From Lewinellaceae bacterium (GTDB lineage: Bacteria > Bacteroidota > Bacteroidia > Chitinophagales > Saprospiraceae): a stretch of DNA of 64,000 nucleotides. Shown one piece after another: positions 16,303-26,731 of this stretch. The stretch lies in NCBI GenBank assembly GCA_016711435.1, contig JADJSY010000019.1, forward strand, positions 54,497 to 118,496, read 5' to 3'. The position numbers were made by a program, and so were the translations under genes. The notes under the pieces were generated by a model that saw nothing but the letters and a program-made list of their open reading frames with translations, did no database searches and had not been told where the DNA came from. Positions within the stretch are counted from its first letter, which is position 1, and each line of letters begins with the position of its first letter.

Positions 16303-16344
16303 GCGCGGCAAAATGCCACATCACTTTTTTTTCTTTTTCTTACA

Positions 16345-16536
16345 ATGAATACTGGTACAGTAAAATTTTTCAACGAATCCAAAGGTTTTGGCTTTATCGT
16401 TGACAACTCCACTAAAGAGGAAATCTTTGTTCACGCTACTGGTTTGATCGACAATATCCGCGAAGGCGATGTCGTCACTTTTGAAACTGCGCGTGGCAAA
16501 AAAGGCATGAATGCAGTAAATGTCAAAATTGCGTAA
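16345..16536 (+). CDS. Cold-shock protein (CspA family)
   Basis: 63 residues, MNTGTVKFFNESKGFGFIVD, a single S1-like OB fold. RNP1 is KGFGFI and RNP2 is EIFVHATGL, so both nucleic-acid-binding motifs are intact. The protein acts as a cytoplasmic RNA chaperone. The family usually has 65-70 residues. The frame is open further upstream, but only this Met gives the conserved N-terminus. It is monocistronic, with its own promoter and a strong terminator. Confidence 0.95.
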   Translation: MNTGTVKFFNESKGFGFIVDNSTKEEIFVHATGLIDNIREGDVVTFETARGKKGMNAVNVKIA

Positions 16537-16567
16537 GCAATTCGGGCATTCAATTCATATTTATGCA

Positions 16568-16605
16568 AAACCGCCGTTGGCTCTGACCAGCGGCGGTTTT
16601 TTTTT
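16568..16605 (+). terminator. Intrinsic terminator of the cold-shock gene
   Basis: AAACCGCCG and CGGCGGTTT form a strong stem around TTGGCTCTGACCAG (which can pair TGG with CCA), followed by nine T residues. Confidence 0.9.
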
Positions 16606-16788
16606 GGTGTTTGGGCCTCACCCCCCGGCCCCCTCTCCAACAGAGAGGGGGTGACTTCACGTTTGACATTTTCGATAGGGGATTCTCTGTCGGATGAAGG
16701 TGTAATTGAGCTTGACACTCCAAAAAGGATGTCACAAAGTCACCCCCTCTGTTGAACAGGGACACCGGGGGAAAACCAAACACCCACT
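16606..16788. repeat. Dyad-symmetric spacer (GGTGTTTGGG / CCAAACACC)
   Basis: Outer arms are GGTGTTTGGG and AAACCAAACACCC; inner arms are AGAGAGGGGGTGACTT and AAGTCACCCCCTCT, with further partial pairing. It sits between the convergent cold-shock gene and a PorP-like gene. The outer arm slightly overlaps the latter's stop. Confidence 0.75.
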
Positions 16789-17745
16789 TCATCGCCACGA
16801 ATACACCACATTCACCTCCCCGGACGCACCGAAAATGCTCGCCAGCGACTGCGTAACAGGCAAATCAAAACCAAAACCCACTTTGAACTGGCTGTTCAAC
16901 ATTTGCACCTGGTCGCCGAAAAACATACCTGCTTCGATGTGCAGGGCAGCGCTGAATTGCTCTCCAAAACCCGTATTCAAACCCGTACCGGCCCAGAGCA
17001 ATTCATTGATCTGGCAGCGCAGGTTCATGTCCACATTCAGCGGACTATTCGGCGCATACTTCAGCCATACGGAAGGTTCGATAAAGGAGGTTTCATTGCC
17101 CAGCCAGGGTGCGCTCCAGTAGCCGCCCGCCACGGCAAATACGTGCGGGATGCGGCGAATATCAAAATCTTCTTTCCCGCCAATGAATTGGGAACTCAGC
17201 CCAAAAGTCTGCGGCACGGAAATACCGGCATAATACCGGTCGGCATACTGGTAAAATACGCCCACGCCGATGTCGGGGCGGATCGCGCGATCATCGGTCA
17301 GGGGCTGGGTCGTCGGATCGGGAAACTCGATTTCGCTTAGCCTTGCCCTGTACTGCACAGCTCCGGCGCTCAGGCCGATGGTCAGCGACTGCACTACCCT
17401 TTTGCCCGATTTGATCCGGTAGGCAAATCGCCCATAAACGCCCGTATGGCCGATTTTACCGGTCTGGTCGTTCAGCGCGTGCGCTCCGAATACGCTGTTT
17501 TGTTCGTCGGCTACGTATTCCCAGTTCAGCAATTGGGTGCGGGGCGACTCGGAAAGTCCCCACCACTGGGTGCGCCAGGTGCCGCTCAGGCTCATGCTGC
17601 GGTTGTTCAGCAGAAAATTGTTGGATACTGCCGCCGGGTTCAGGATGCTCCATTGATCCCGGTACACCGTAAACAGGGGCGCTTGCTGCGCTTGCAAGTG
17701 TTGCATGGCTTGAAAAAACAGCAGCAGTAGGGTGACTTTTTTCAT
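16789..17745 (-). CDS. PorP/SprF family T9SS outer-membrane protein
   Basis: 318 residues from the Met starting MKKVTLLLLFFQAMQHLQAQ; the longer frame to 17850 reads through the intergenic repeat and is not credible. After the signal peptide the sequence PLFTVYRDQWSILNPAAVSN has the family N-terminus. The rest is barrel-like, with WRTQWWGL and GVYGRFAYRI. It lies directly downstream of the type B CTD adhesin gene 17851-20703 on the same strand, the usual SprB-SprF pairing. It is shorter than the PorP at 13736 and only distantly similar to it. Confidence 0.88.
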   Translation of the reverse strand: MKKVTLLLLFFQAMQHLQAQQAPLFTVYRDQWSILNPAAVSNNFLLNNRSMSLSGTWRTQWWGLSESPRTQLLNWEYVADEQNSVFGAHALNDQTGKIGHTGVYGRFAYRIKSGKRVVQSLTIGLSAGAVQYRARLSEIEFPDPTTQPLTDDRAIRPDIGVGVFYQYADRYYAGISVPQTFGLSSQFIGGKEDFDIRRIPHVFAVAGGYWSAPWLGNETSFIEPSVWLKYAPNSPLNVDMNLRCQINELLWAGTGLNTGFGEQFSAALHIEAGMFFGDQVQMLNSQFKVGFGFDLPVTQSLASIFGASGEVNVVYSWR

Positions 17746-17751
17746 TGATAT

Positions 17752-17848
17752 TTTCGTGTTTTGGTGTTTTGGACCCACTTGGCATCCCTGATAAGAATGC
17801 CAGGGTCCCTCCGTTGGAGAAGGGCCGGGGTGAGGTCCTAAAACACCC
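17752..17848. repeat. Dyad-symmetric spacer (GTGTTTTGGTGTTTTGGACC)
   Basis: The left words TTCGTGTTTTGGTGTTTTGG pair with TCCTAAAACACCC at the right end. The centre carries TGGCATCCCTGATAAGAATG with CCAGGGTCC. It fills the spacer between two co-directional genes. Confidence 0.7.
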
Positions 17849-17850
17849 AA

Positions 17851-20703
17851 TTATTCCTGTTCAAAAAGGTGTATCACGCCGGTTTGGGTTCCGCCGATGA
17901 GTGTATCGCCGTCCCATGCCTGCAAATAATAATAATACGCGCCGCCGGGCAGGTTTTTTCCGCTGAACTGCCCCAGCCAGGGCGCGTCGTTCCGGTAGTT
18001 TTTTTCCTGGAAAACGAGGTCGCCCCAGCGGTTAAAAACAGCGATTTCAACCCTGGTAAAGCCGTTGATTCCCCTGATAGTCAACTGGCCGTTGGGGCCG
18101 GGATCATTAACGACCATTCCTTCGGGCACGACCGGCAGGTTTTGAATATCGATGCTGACTGTAGCCGTATCGCAGGGGAAATTACAGGCAGATGCCGGGC
18201 TGCAAACGGTGTACTGAAATTGCACCGTACCCCGGAAATTTTCATCTACGGTGTACCGGAACCGGCGTCCTTCCTCCAAATATTCCAGTTGACCAACAGC
18301 AGGCGCACCAATCTGGGTAACCACCGTATCGGACAATCCGGCCAGCGCGTCATTGAGCAATACTTCCATGACGGCAATATCCTGCGCTCTTTGCAGGGTG
18401 TAACGGTCGTCGCTGAGTTGCGCCCTTTTTTCTACAAAAAACACCACCGTATCGGATGCTGCTGCGGTACAGTTACCGAGGCTTACCTGCCAGACAAAGG
18501 CATTCGCGCCCGTTTGCAGGTTCCGGGCGGCAGTCATGGCGCTTGCCGGACTATCCACGGTTGCCGCCCCCAGGGAGGCCCATGCGCCCGTGCCTTGTGG
18601 GGGCGCCTGCGCTTTGAGCACCACCACGCCGGCAGCGCACAGCAGCGAGTCCGTTCCGGCAAATACCTGCGCCGGGTCGAGGCTCAATACAGTTACCGGC
18701 GCGCCACCCACAGCGATGGAGCGACAAGCGGCCGAATCGCGCAACACGAAGTATTCACCTGAAAAATCAGTGGATGTCACCAGTAAATCAAGCATCGGTT
18801 GCACCGTGACCGCCGAATCGCCGTTGGGGAAAAGCCATACATATCTGACTGCCGGAGACGGATATAAATCGTCGACTTCGAGGGACAAAATGGTGTTGCC
18901 GCATACCTGTGAAGGAACCAGCACCGCATAAACAGGCAGTACGGAACATCCGCCGCTACCACCAGGCCCGCTGCTTATCGTAGCGGTAGCGCTGCGCGTA
19001 CAACCGTTGATATCCGTCACCGTGACCGTGTAAATGCCCGGAGCGAGGTTGCCGATTTGAGCGGTAACGGCGCCGGTGCTCCACAGGAAATTATATCCGG
19101 GCGTACCGCCGCCGGGAATAACAGATGCCGAGCCATTGTTTGCGCCCATTGTACTTTCATCGGTCGCATTAATGCTCAGGGTGAGCTGGGCAGGCTGTGT
19201 CAACGGGGTGCTGCTCGTTGCCGTGCACCCGAGGTTGTCCGTTACCGTGACAGTGTAGTTTCCCGCTGCCAGGTTATTGGCGGTCACGCCGTTTTGCCCG
19301 TTACTCCAGGCATAATTATACCCGGGTGTACCACCGCCGGGCACTGCCGTCAGGGCGCCGTTTGCGCCACCGAAACAACTGATGTTTTGTCTTGTAAATG
19401 AAGTGGTCAGCAGAGCAGGTTGTGTCAACTGGGTAGTACCCGATACCGAGCATCCGTTGTTATCCCTTACCGTGACGGTGTAGTTTCCCGCTATCAGGTT
19501 GTTGATCGTCACACTATTTTGCCCGTTACTCCAGGCATAGGTATACCCGGGCGTGCCACCGGCAGGCTCTGCCGTCAGGGCGCCGTTTACACCGCCGAAA
19601 CAACTGATATTTTGTGCTGAAAATGAAGACGTGAGTTGCGACGGTTCTGCAATAGTGGCTGTTTCCGTAGCCGTGCAGCCGGCCGCATCCGTTGCTGTGA
19701 CGGTATAGACATTGGACGCTAGGTTGTTAATCGTTGCAGTGGTTGCGCCCGTACTCCACAGAAAAGAGACGCCTGCAACGGGGGAGCCTACAGAAGTAGC
19801 CGTGGCAGAGCCATTAGCGCCGCCGAAACAACTGACATCCGTATCCGCTACGTTGACGTCGAATGCGGCGCAGTTGACCACCGTGGCGCAAGTGGAGAAT
19901 TCAGACGTATTGTTCCCGTTCAAGGTACTCGTAGCGGTCACCTGTTGCCCGGCATTCAGGGCGCCCGGCACCAGGTCGAGTTGCCAAACCCCGGCTGCGT
20001 TTGCCGTTACAGTGCCGACTAAAGTTTTGCCCTGACAGGGCGCTGCGGCGCATCCCGCAGGATCGTGGATATACACTTCCACCACCGCATTGGCGGTGGC
20101 GGTACCCCGAACGCGCTGGGTATTGGCAACGATCGTTGGGATAGCAGGGCCGGCTGAGCGATTGATTCCCTCGACAGTATTACAAAAAATACTGTTCTGC
20201 GTAATCAGGGCCGTCGAAACGGGTGTGGTGGTAAAAACCCCGTTTCGGTTGTTGTGCAGGGTATTTCCAGTCACTGTATTCGTATTGGCGTCGAGCCGGA
20301 TACCGTGTCCGCCGGCTGTAGCCGTAAAATTCCGTATGGTTAGTCCCTGTACCGTATTCCCCGTACCAGACAATCGCAGGCCGTGGGCCGGCGCACCTGC
20401 TACGGAAGAACCGTCGATGATGATTCCACTCTGGGAATTGCCGTCCACCAGCACGCCGCTGTCGCTGATCAATAATTCCGAGGTGGGCTGTATCTGTAAG
20501 GAACCGCTTGGAATGGCAAATACAATCGTGGTGAAAATGGGCGTCGTATTGACGCACTGGCAGGCCCTAGCCAGCGATCCGGCAACGTTGCCGCCGGAAT
20601 TATTGGTCACTGTAAATATGGTGGTACCCGTAGGGCATTGCGCTTCAGCGATCAGGCGACTGAAAAGCAGCCACAGCAAAAGCAGATTTTTTATTTTGAA
20701 CAT
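17851..20703 (-). CDS. Secreted beta-helix/SprB-repeat protein with T9SS type B sorting domain
   Basis: 950 residues. Order of domains: signal peptide (1-22, MFKIKNLLLLWLLFSRLIAE); right-handed parallel beta-helix repeats (about 60-195, GLRLSGTGNTVQGLTIRNF, HGIRLDANTNTVTGNTLH); an Ig-like domain (about 195-285); four SprB repeats (about 290-580, three closely alike with CFGGANG and GYNYAWSNGQN); a Cys-containing Ig region; and a type B CTD at the end (ITRVEIAVFNRWGD-like, seen as FTRVEIAVFNRWGDLVF). It is likely a T9SS-exported surface adhesin, co-transcribed with the PorP-like gene downstream. Confidence 0.9.
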   Translation of the reverse strand: MFKIKNLLLLWLLFSRLIAEAQCPTGTTIFTVTNNSGGNVAGSLARACQCVNTTPIFTTIVFAIPSGSLQIQPTSELLISDSGVLVDGNSQSGIIIDGSSVAGAPAHGLRLSGTGNTVQGLTIRNFTATAGGHGIRLDANTNTVTGNTLHNNRNGVFTTTPVSTALITQNSIFCNTVEGINRSAGPAIPTIVANTQRVRGTATANAVVEVYIHDPAGCAAAPCQGKTLVGTVTANAAGVWQLDLVPGALNAGQQVTATSTLNGNNTSEFSTCATVVNCAAFDVNVADTDVSCFGGANGSATATSVGSPVAGVSFLWSTGATTATINNLASNVYTVTATDAAGCTATETATIAEPSQLTSSFSAQNISCFGGVNGALTAEPAGGTPGYTYAWSNGQNSVTINNLIAGNYTVTVRDNNGCSVSGTTQLTQPALLTTSFTRQNISCFGGANGALTAVPGGGTPGYNYAWSNGQNGVTANNLAAGNYTVTVTDNLGCTATSSTPLTQPAQLTLSINATDESTMGANNGSASVIPGGGTPGYNFLWSTGAVTAQIGNLAPGIYTVTVTDINGCTRSATATISSGPGGSGGCSVLPVYAVLVPSQVCGNTILSLEVDDLYPSPAVRYVWLFPNGDSAVTVQPMLDLLVTSTDFSGEYFVLRDSAACRSIAVGGAPVTVLSLDPAQVFAGTDSLLCAAGVVVLKAQAPPQGTGAWASLGAATVDSPASAMTAARNLQTGANAFVWQVSLGNCTAAASDTVVFFVEKRAQLSDDRYTLQRAQDIAVMEVLLNDALAGLSDTVVTQIGAPAVGQLEYLEEGRRFRYTVDENFRGTVQFQYTVCSPASACNFPCDTATVSIDIQNLPVVPEGMVVNDPGPNGQLTIRGINGFTRVEIAVFNRWGDLVFQEKNYRNDAPWLGQFSGKNLPGGAYYYYLQAWDGDTLIGGTQTGVIHLFEQE

Positions 20704-20716
20704 TGTTTCCCTTTTA

Positions 20717-20878
20717 TTGGTGTTTCGTGTTTGGTGTTTCGTGTTTGGGGGTTCTTCGCCTTGGCAACTGTGAGTAGTTCAGGCGAAGCACCCCAAACAC
20801 GAAACACCACACACCAAACACCAATCACGGCCAAAGGCGAAGCGCCCTAAACACTAAACACCATACACTAAACACCCA
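20717..20878. repeat. Dyad-symmetric word array (GGTGTTTCGTGTTT)
   Basis: The left half repeats TTGGTGTTTCGTGTTTGG twice. The right half carries CCAAACACGAAACACC, CACCAAACACC and further AAACACTAAACACC words. The inner parts GGTTCTTCGCCTTGG and CAGGCGAAGCACC also pair. No gene is seen here. Confidence 0.85.
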
Positions 20879-23869
20879 TTATTTTTGTTCTATGAAGTAA
20901 AGCGGCAAATTCTTATCCAACTGACTTTCCGGCATAAAAGGCGTCTGGCTCGTTGGGGCATTGGGAACACCTGATTGCACCAGGGCAGGTACGCGGCGGC
21001 GTAAAAAATCGTACAATTCGCCGAGGCGTACAATGCGGTCGCTATCGGTGTCTGCCATGAATGCGCCGTTGCCGTCCGTGCAGGTTTTTCCGGAGAATGC
21101 ATCGAGCAGGGCCTCCGTGAACGCGCCGTTGCCCCAGGCTTTGTCTTCGTACGATTTTTCGGTGCTTCCGCAGGAAGTCAGGGTACTGACGCCCGGTTGT
21201 GTTTTGGCCAAATCCACTACCGCTTTGCTCACGCCGCCATAACCTTCTTTTGCGCCGCCGCTGTGGCAGGCATCGATAAAGATCAGTTTTTTACAATTGA
21301 TATTGCTCAGCACTTCGAGGATGTCCGTTTTAAAATCCAGGGCCAAACGTTCGTACTTGGGATTGTAACCGGTTTGCAGGATTTTGAAGCGGTTATCGGC
21401 AATTTTACCATGAGAAGAGATGAAAACCAGCACCATATCGCTCTGTTTGATCTGTTTGTCATCCCATTGATACGCCAGGTCGTACATGGCTTGCTTGATG
21501 CCGGTGAGGTCCGTTTTTTCAGGTGTGGTGAGTTCGGTTACAAACACTTCGTTGAATAATTTCCCTTCACCGCCCTGGTTTTTATAGGCTTCGGCGAAAT
21601 CCCTGGCATCCTGGCCCGTGAATTGCAAATCTTCGTGTTTGGGGCCGATACTCACGACGTAGAGGTTGGCGCGTTCGGGGGTAAATTCGACCTCCAGCGC
21701 ATCCGATACCACATCGTCCACCACCAGTTCGAGGTGGTTGTTGCCCTGCTGGAGCGGAATCTTGTTTTTGTAGGTGTAAATGTATTTGGCTTCCTCCTGG
21801 CGCGGCGGCGACAGGTCTTCTTCGTTGAATTTGGAGCCGTCCATTTCCACGCCGTTCACTTTCACCTTGATGTTTTTGGTATTCACGGGTTTGGGCGATA
21901 CGACGGTCATTTTCACTTCGATGTGGTCGTCGGTTTTGCGGACTTTATTGGTGCCGGTTTCATGCGGGGCCGGGTCGCTCCAGATCAGGATGGGGCCGTT
22001 GGAAACCAGAGATGTTTTGCCGGAAGTGGCATTCCATTCCAGCGTTTTGCGCACTTTTTCGCGACCACCTTCTTTCACCACACAAACGATGCGGGCAACG
22101 GAACCTGTGAATTGCGCTGTTTTTACAAAAACCAGTCGTGCATCGCGGCGGCTGTGCGCAGCAATCAGCCCCATCGGCGCAGTGGACGCGCCCTGCGCAT
22201 TGATACCCGGCGGACAGATAAAACTGACCTCTGCGGCCCGTGAAGTGGAATCGCCGTTGTTTTCGATTTGTACTTTCAGGGTGACTTCATCCGAGCGGCC
22301 ACTGGCAGCAAACTGGTGGTCGGCAATCGACAAAGTAGCCGGTTTGGGTTTGCGCAGGTTGATCGTTTGTTCAAATGTGTGGAGCGATTTGACGCCCGAA
22401 GAAACCGTCACAGAGAGTTGCTGATCGCCGGGCGCCAGGTCATTATTTCCTTTTACGGGAATACGAACTTCCGTGGCGACGCCTTTGGGAATAGCGCCGA
22501 AATAGTTGGTATTCCAGAACGATACATCACTTCCGCCGGAGCGATTATCCACAGCGACCCGGAGGTCGGGTACATCGAAATCGGCAGTGTTGGTAATTTT
22601 AAAGGACAAAAAAGACTGTTCTCCGGGCGTGAGTGTGCCGTCAGCAGTGTGCAACGCGGATTCGGATATTTTCAGATTTACGGCGTCGCGAATACCCGCC
22701 AGTGCATTTTTGGTATTGTACGGATCGGAGCAGCGCAGCAGCCAGGCAGTATTCCCGTTGTGCTGTCCGGAAAGTGCGACGCTGCCGTCGTGGAGCACCA
22801 AAGCCGAAGTGAATACATCATCTTTGTCCGTACCCTGGTTTTGTTCCCAGAGCAGGTCGCCGCCGGGCGCCGTTTGTACCAGCCAGGCTTCGGAAAAACG
22901 CGCGCCGCTGCGGTGCGATTTGGTGGAACCGACCAGCAGGAATCCGCCGTCGGTCGTCTGCACGAGCGCATTGACCAGATCGGCGTCTTTGCCGCCAAAG
23001 GTCTTGTCCCACTGGCGGGTGCCGTCGCGATTGGCTTTCAGCAGCCAGGCATCCAGGTCGCCGGCGCCTTTGGATTTGGTGAGGCCCGCAATAGCAAATC
23101 CGCCGTCGCGGGTAGCGATTAATCCGAGCGCTTCTTCCCAGCCTTTTTCACCGAAAAACTTTTTCCAGGAAAGGTTACCCTTTGCATCTGCTTTGGCGAG
23201 ATAGATGTTTTCAGCCCCGTTTTCGGCTTTTTTACCCGTATTTCCACAAAAAACGAATCCTCCATCGGAGGCAGGCACAAAGCCGCTCAGGGTTTCAAAT
23301 GCTTCAGTGCCGATGTTTTTTTCCCATCGAACCGTGTCCTGCTGAATCTTTGATAACCAGATGTCACCGGCAGCCCGGTCGTTGTTGTGTCCGGCCAGGA
23401 TGAGGGAGCCGTCATTTTGAAGCAGTATGTGCCGGAATTCATCGCGGCCTGCGGTGCCGTAAGTGGTTTCGCGCAGGAGTTGGCCGCGGTCATTGACGAG
23501 CAGCAACCAGGCATCACTTTTCCCTTTGCCGATGGATGATGTGGCGCCAGCCAGCAGAAAATTGCCTTCAAAGGTTTGTGCAACGGCGTACAAAACGTCG
23601 TCTTTTTTGCCGCCGAAACGTTTCTCCACGACTACCTGACCCGTACTATGATCGGTAATCAGGAGCCAACCATCGGTACCGCCCTGTGCGCCGGCATTGG
23701 TCTGCCCTACTGCCACGAGGTTGCCATTGGTGGCTTCGATGGCTTTATGCACGACAGCATCGCCGTCGTTGCCAAATGTTTTTTGCCAGTCTGTTTGCAG
23801 GTTTTGAGCAAAACAAACGGCAGGAAAGTATATTAGAAAAAGCAGGAAACGCATGATTTTTGCTATCAT
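20879..23869 (-). CDS. Secreted caspase-like (C14) protein with N-terminal propeller and CARDB-like domains
   Basis: 996 residues. A signal peptide (about 1-21) is followed by six or more beta-propeller-like repeats (about 25-380, with GGFAIAGLTKSKG and GGFLLVGSTKSH). CARDB/Ig-like domains span about 390-720. The caspase-hemoglobinase fold spans about 735-990. Catalytic His820 is in SSHGKI and Cys868 in IDACHSGG, both intact. Prokaryotic caspase-like proteins of this type are proteases or protease-like regulators; substrate and trigger are unknown. The C-terminus LPLYFIEQK shows no clear T9SS CTD. It starts 8 bases after the papain-like gene stop, so the pair forms an operon. Confidence 0.9.
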   Translation of the reverse strand: MIAKIMRFLLFLIYFPAVCFAQNLQTDWQKTFGNDGDAVVHKAIEATNGNLVAVGQTNAGAQGGTDGWLLITDHSTGQVVVEKRFGGKKDDVLYAVAQTFEGNFLLAGATSSIGKGKSDAWLLLVNDRGQLLRETTYGTAGRDEFRHILLQNDGSLILAGHNNDRAAGDIWLSKIQQDTVRWEKNIGTEAFETLSGFVPASDGGFVFCGNTGKKAENGAENIYLAKADAKGNLSWKKFFGEKGWEEALGLIATRDGGFAIAGLTKSKGAGDLDAWLLKANRDGTRQWDKTFGGKDADLVNALVQTTDGGFLLVGSTKSHRSGARFSEAWLVQTAPGGDLLWEQNQGTDKDDVFTSALVLHDGSVALSGQHNGNTAWLLRCSDPYNTKNALAGIRDAVNLKISESALHTADGTLTPGEQSFLSFKITNTADFDVPDLRVAVDNRSGGSDVSFWNTNYFGAIPKGVATEVRIPVKGNNDLAPGDQQLSVTVSSGVKSLHTFEQTINLRKPKPATLSIADHQFAASGRSDEVTLKVQIENNGDSTSRAAEVSFICPPGINAQGASTAPMGLIAAHSRRDARLVFVKTAQFTGSVARIVCVVKEGGREKVRKTLEWNATSGKTSLVSNGPILIWSDPAPHETGTNKVRKTDDHIEVKMTVVSPKPVNTKNIKVKVNGVEMDGSKFNEEDLSPPRQEEAKYIYTYKNKIPLQQGNNHLELVVDDVVSDALEVEFTPERANLYVVSIGPKHEDLQFTGQDARDFAEAYKNQGGEGKLFNEVFVTELTTPEKTDLTGIKQAMYDLAYQWDDKQIKQSDMVLVFISSHGKIADNRFKILQTGYNPKYERLALDFKTDILEVLSNINCKKLIFIDACHSGGAKEGYGGVSKAVVDLAKTQPGVSTLTSCGSTEKSYEDKAWGNGAFTEALLDAFSGKTCTDGNGAFMADTDSDRIVRLGELYDFLRRRVPALVQSGVPNAPTSQTPFMPESQLDKNLPLYFIEQK

Positions 23870-25297
23870 TAAGAGGGTTAACGGGCGTGGACTTCCAGTA
23901 TCAGCGGAACGATGAATCCTTCACTTCGGGTAGCGGCACTGAACGCAATTTTATCGGGGGCGTAGGTAATGTCCGATAGCGGCACGGCATGTTTCCCAAG
24001 CGTTTGAAGCAGGTTTTGAGCAAAATCCCCTTCTTTTTTTGTTGCAATAATAGCCAGTTTTTGGATGGTTTCGATCTTGCGCTTGGAAAAAAGCAATACC
24101 AGCCGGTCGGTTCCGGGCGCTGCCAGTTTCAACACTTTATTTGCGCCGGGGATAACAATATCCGCCCCGCCTGCCAGCAGTAAGCCGCTTTCATTGTGTC
24201 CTTCAAATTTTTCATTCAGTCCGGCTTGCCGGGGCCAGTGAAAATGAACTTCTTTATTGGCGTCGACGCTGAATACATACAGGTACTCGTCTGCTTTCAA
24301 GGTGGAAGCCAGCAATTGGAATGCCTGCCCGACCTGCCAGTCTTTTTTATGGAGTTGATAAACAGGGTACTGGTAGGATGCTTCGACGTTTTCAAAAATG
24401 GGTTGTGCGCTGTGTTCCTGCCAACCCGTGAATGTGCGAAACTGGAAGGCGCCGGCGAGTTCGGTGAGGGGTTTTTCCGTCACTGCCAGGGTATCGGCAG
24501 GTGAAGCGGGCAAATGGGCCGGCGCAACAAAATACATAGCGTAAGCATATTTGCAAAATGTGCCGAAGTCCTTGTATTTCACCCAGATAAATCCGTTGTC
24601 GCCCCAGTTTTTTCCCCAGGAATTCATCAGCCGGAAAGCTTCTTTGCGGTCGTCGTAACCCACCACGACCATTGCGTGACCGCCTGCGGGCGTTGCGTTG
24701 CCAATTTCGGGGTGCCAGTACACCGCGTTTTTCAGGTCGTAAAAATTGCGCAGTACGTTCATGCCCACGATGACCGGTTTGTTTCGGGCGAGCACCCGTT
24801 TTACCCGGAGCACTTTGAGGTCGGGGTTTTCTTTTACCCCGAACAGGGTGATAAAATCCTGGATGGTATAACGTTTGGCCTGTTTTGTAACCATGCTGTC
24901 GGGCTGTTGCGCGCAGTTGTTGATATCAAAATCGAACTGATTGGCCAGACAATCGCCTTTTTCAGTCAGGAACTGCAGGGCATCCGAAATGCGGGAACCC
25001 TGGTTGCAGTCTTCCATCTTGATCTGGTTGTACAGGAAAAGCGCCGAATGGGCGTTGCGCGTAATCACTTCTTTGTCGGTGCATTGGTTCATCACCGCCC
25101 GCTGAATCGACATGGCGCCGTAACCTGCCGCCCAACCTACACAGGAAAAAATATAGCCCTGGTGGCGTACCTCGGGGCAGTAAGGTGTAAGGTCTGCCTG
25201 CGCCGGCAAATCGGCTTTGCTGCCGTCTTCCGTACTTTGGCGGGGCTGGGCCTCGTAGGTTTCATCTTCAAAAATGAGGCCCGTGGAAAATTCCTGG

Positions 25298-26206
<909 letters not shown>

Positions 26207-26587
26207 GTCGATACTTTTTTATTCAAATGATGGCATACAAAACAGGCTGGAAGCGGATATGTTCTTAGATATAACTTTGTTATTGGCGGGAACACCTAGG
26301 ATATACGTAATGCAAGCAGCTGCAGCCGTAAAAATGTCGGTAGAAATCAAGACTGATAACCAGGTCTTAATGGCATAGCACCAACTTTTAAGGGCATGTT
26401 TCGTGCTACGCACCTTGCAAATTTGCTCAAATCTTTATTTCTACGGTTGAACGCATTGGCTAACATGCTGAACATTACGGACAGTCTTAGAAGAGACGCC
26501 AACAACGGCCAAATGCCCAGGCCTAAGCCATAAGAGCCTCCAAACGGGATGTCTCTCACCATCTCACCTCTCACTTCTCGCTTCTAA
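26207..26587. other. Intergenic region without a convincing gene
   Basis: I see no credible coding sequence. Short open frames here have no family-like content. The 3' part contains a pyrimidine word array (CACCATCTCACCTCTCACTT) like those at 5700-5730 and 26695-26735. Confidence 0.5.
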
Positions 26588-26625
26588 TAAAAAAGCGCAG
26601 CAGCCCGCAAGGAGCCACTGCGCCG
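26588..26625 (-). terminator. Intrinsic terminator of the BTRD1 hydrolase gene
   Basis: On the minus strand GCGCAGTGGCTCC pairs with GGGCTGCTGCGC across TTGC (12 pairs with G-T wobble), followed by TTTTTT. It lies about 110 bases beyond the stop of the gene at 26732. Confidence 0.75.
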
Positions 26626-26731
26626 TTTCATTTGGCAAAAAAACGATCAAAAAAAATAGTGGGCAGTTGATATTTCAAAGTAATCAGGCGACATCTCGTT
26701 CTCTCACTTCTCACCCTCTCGCTTCTCACTT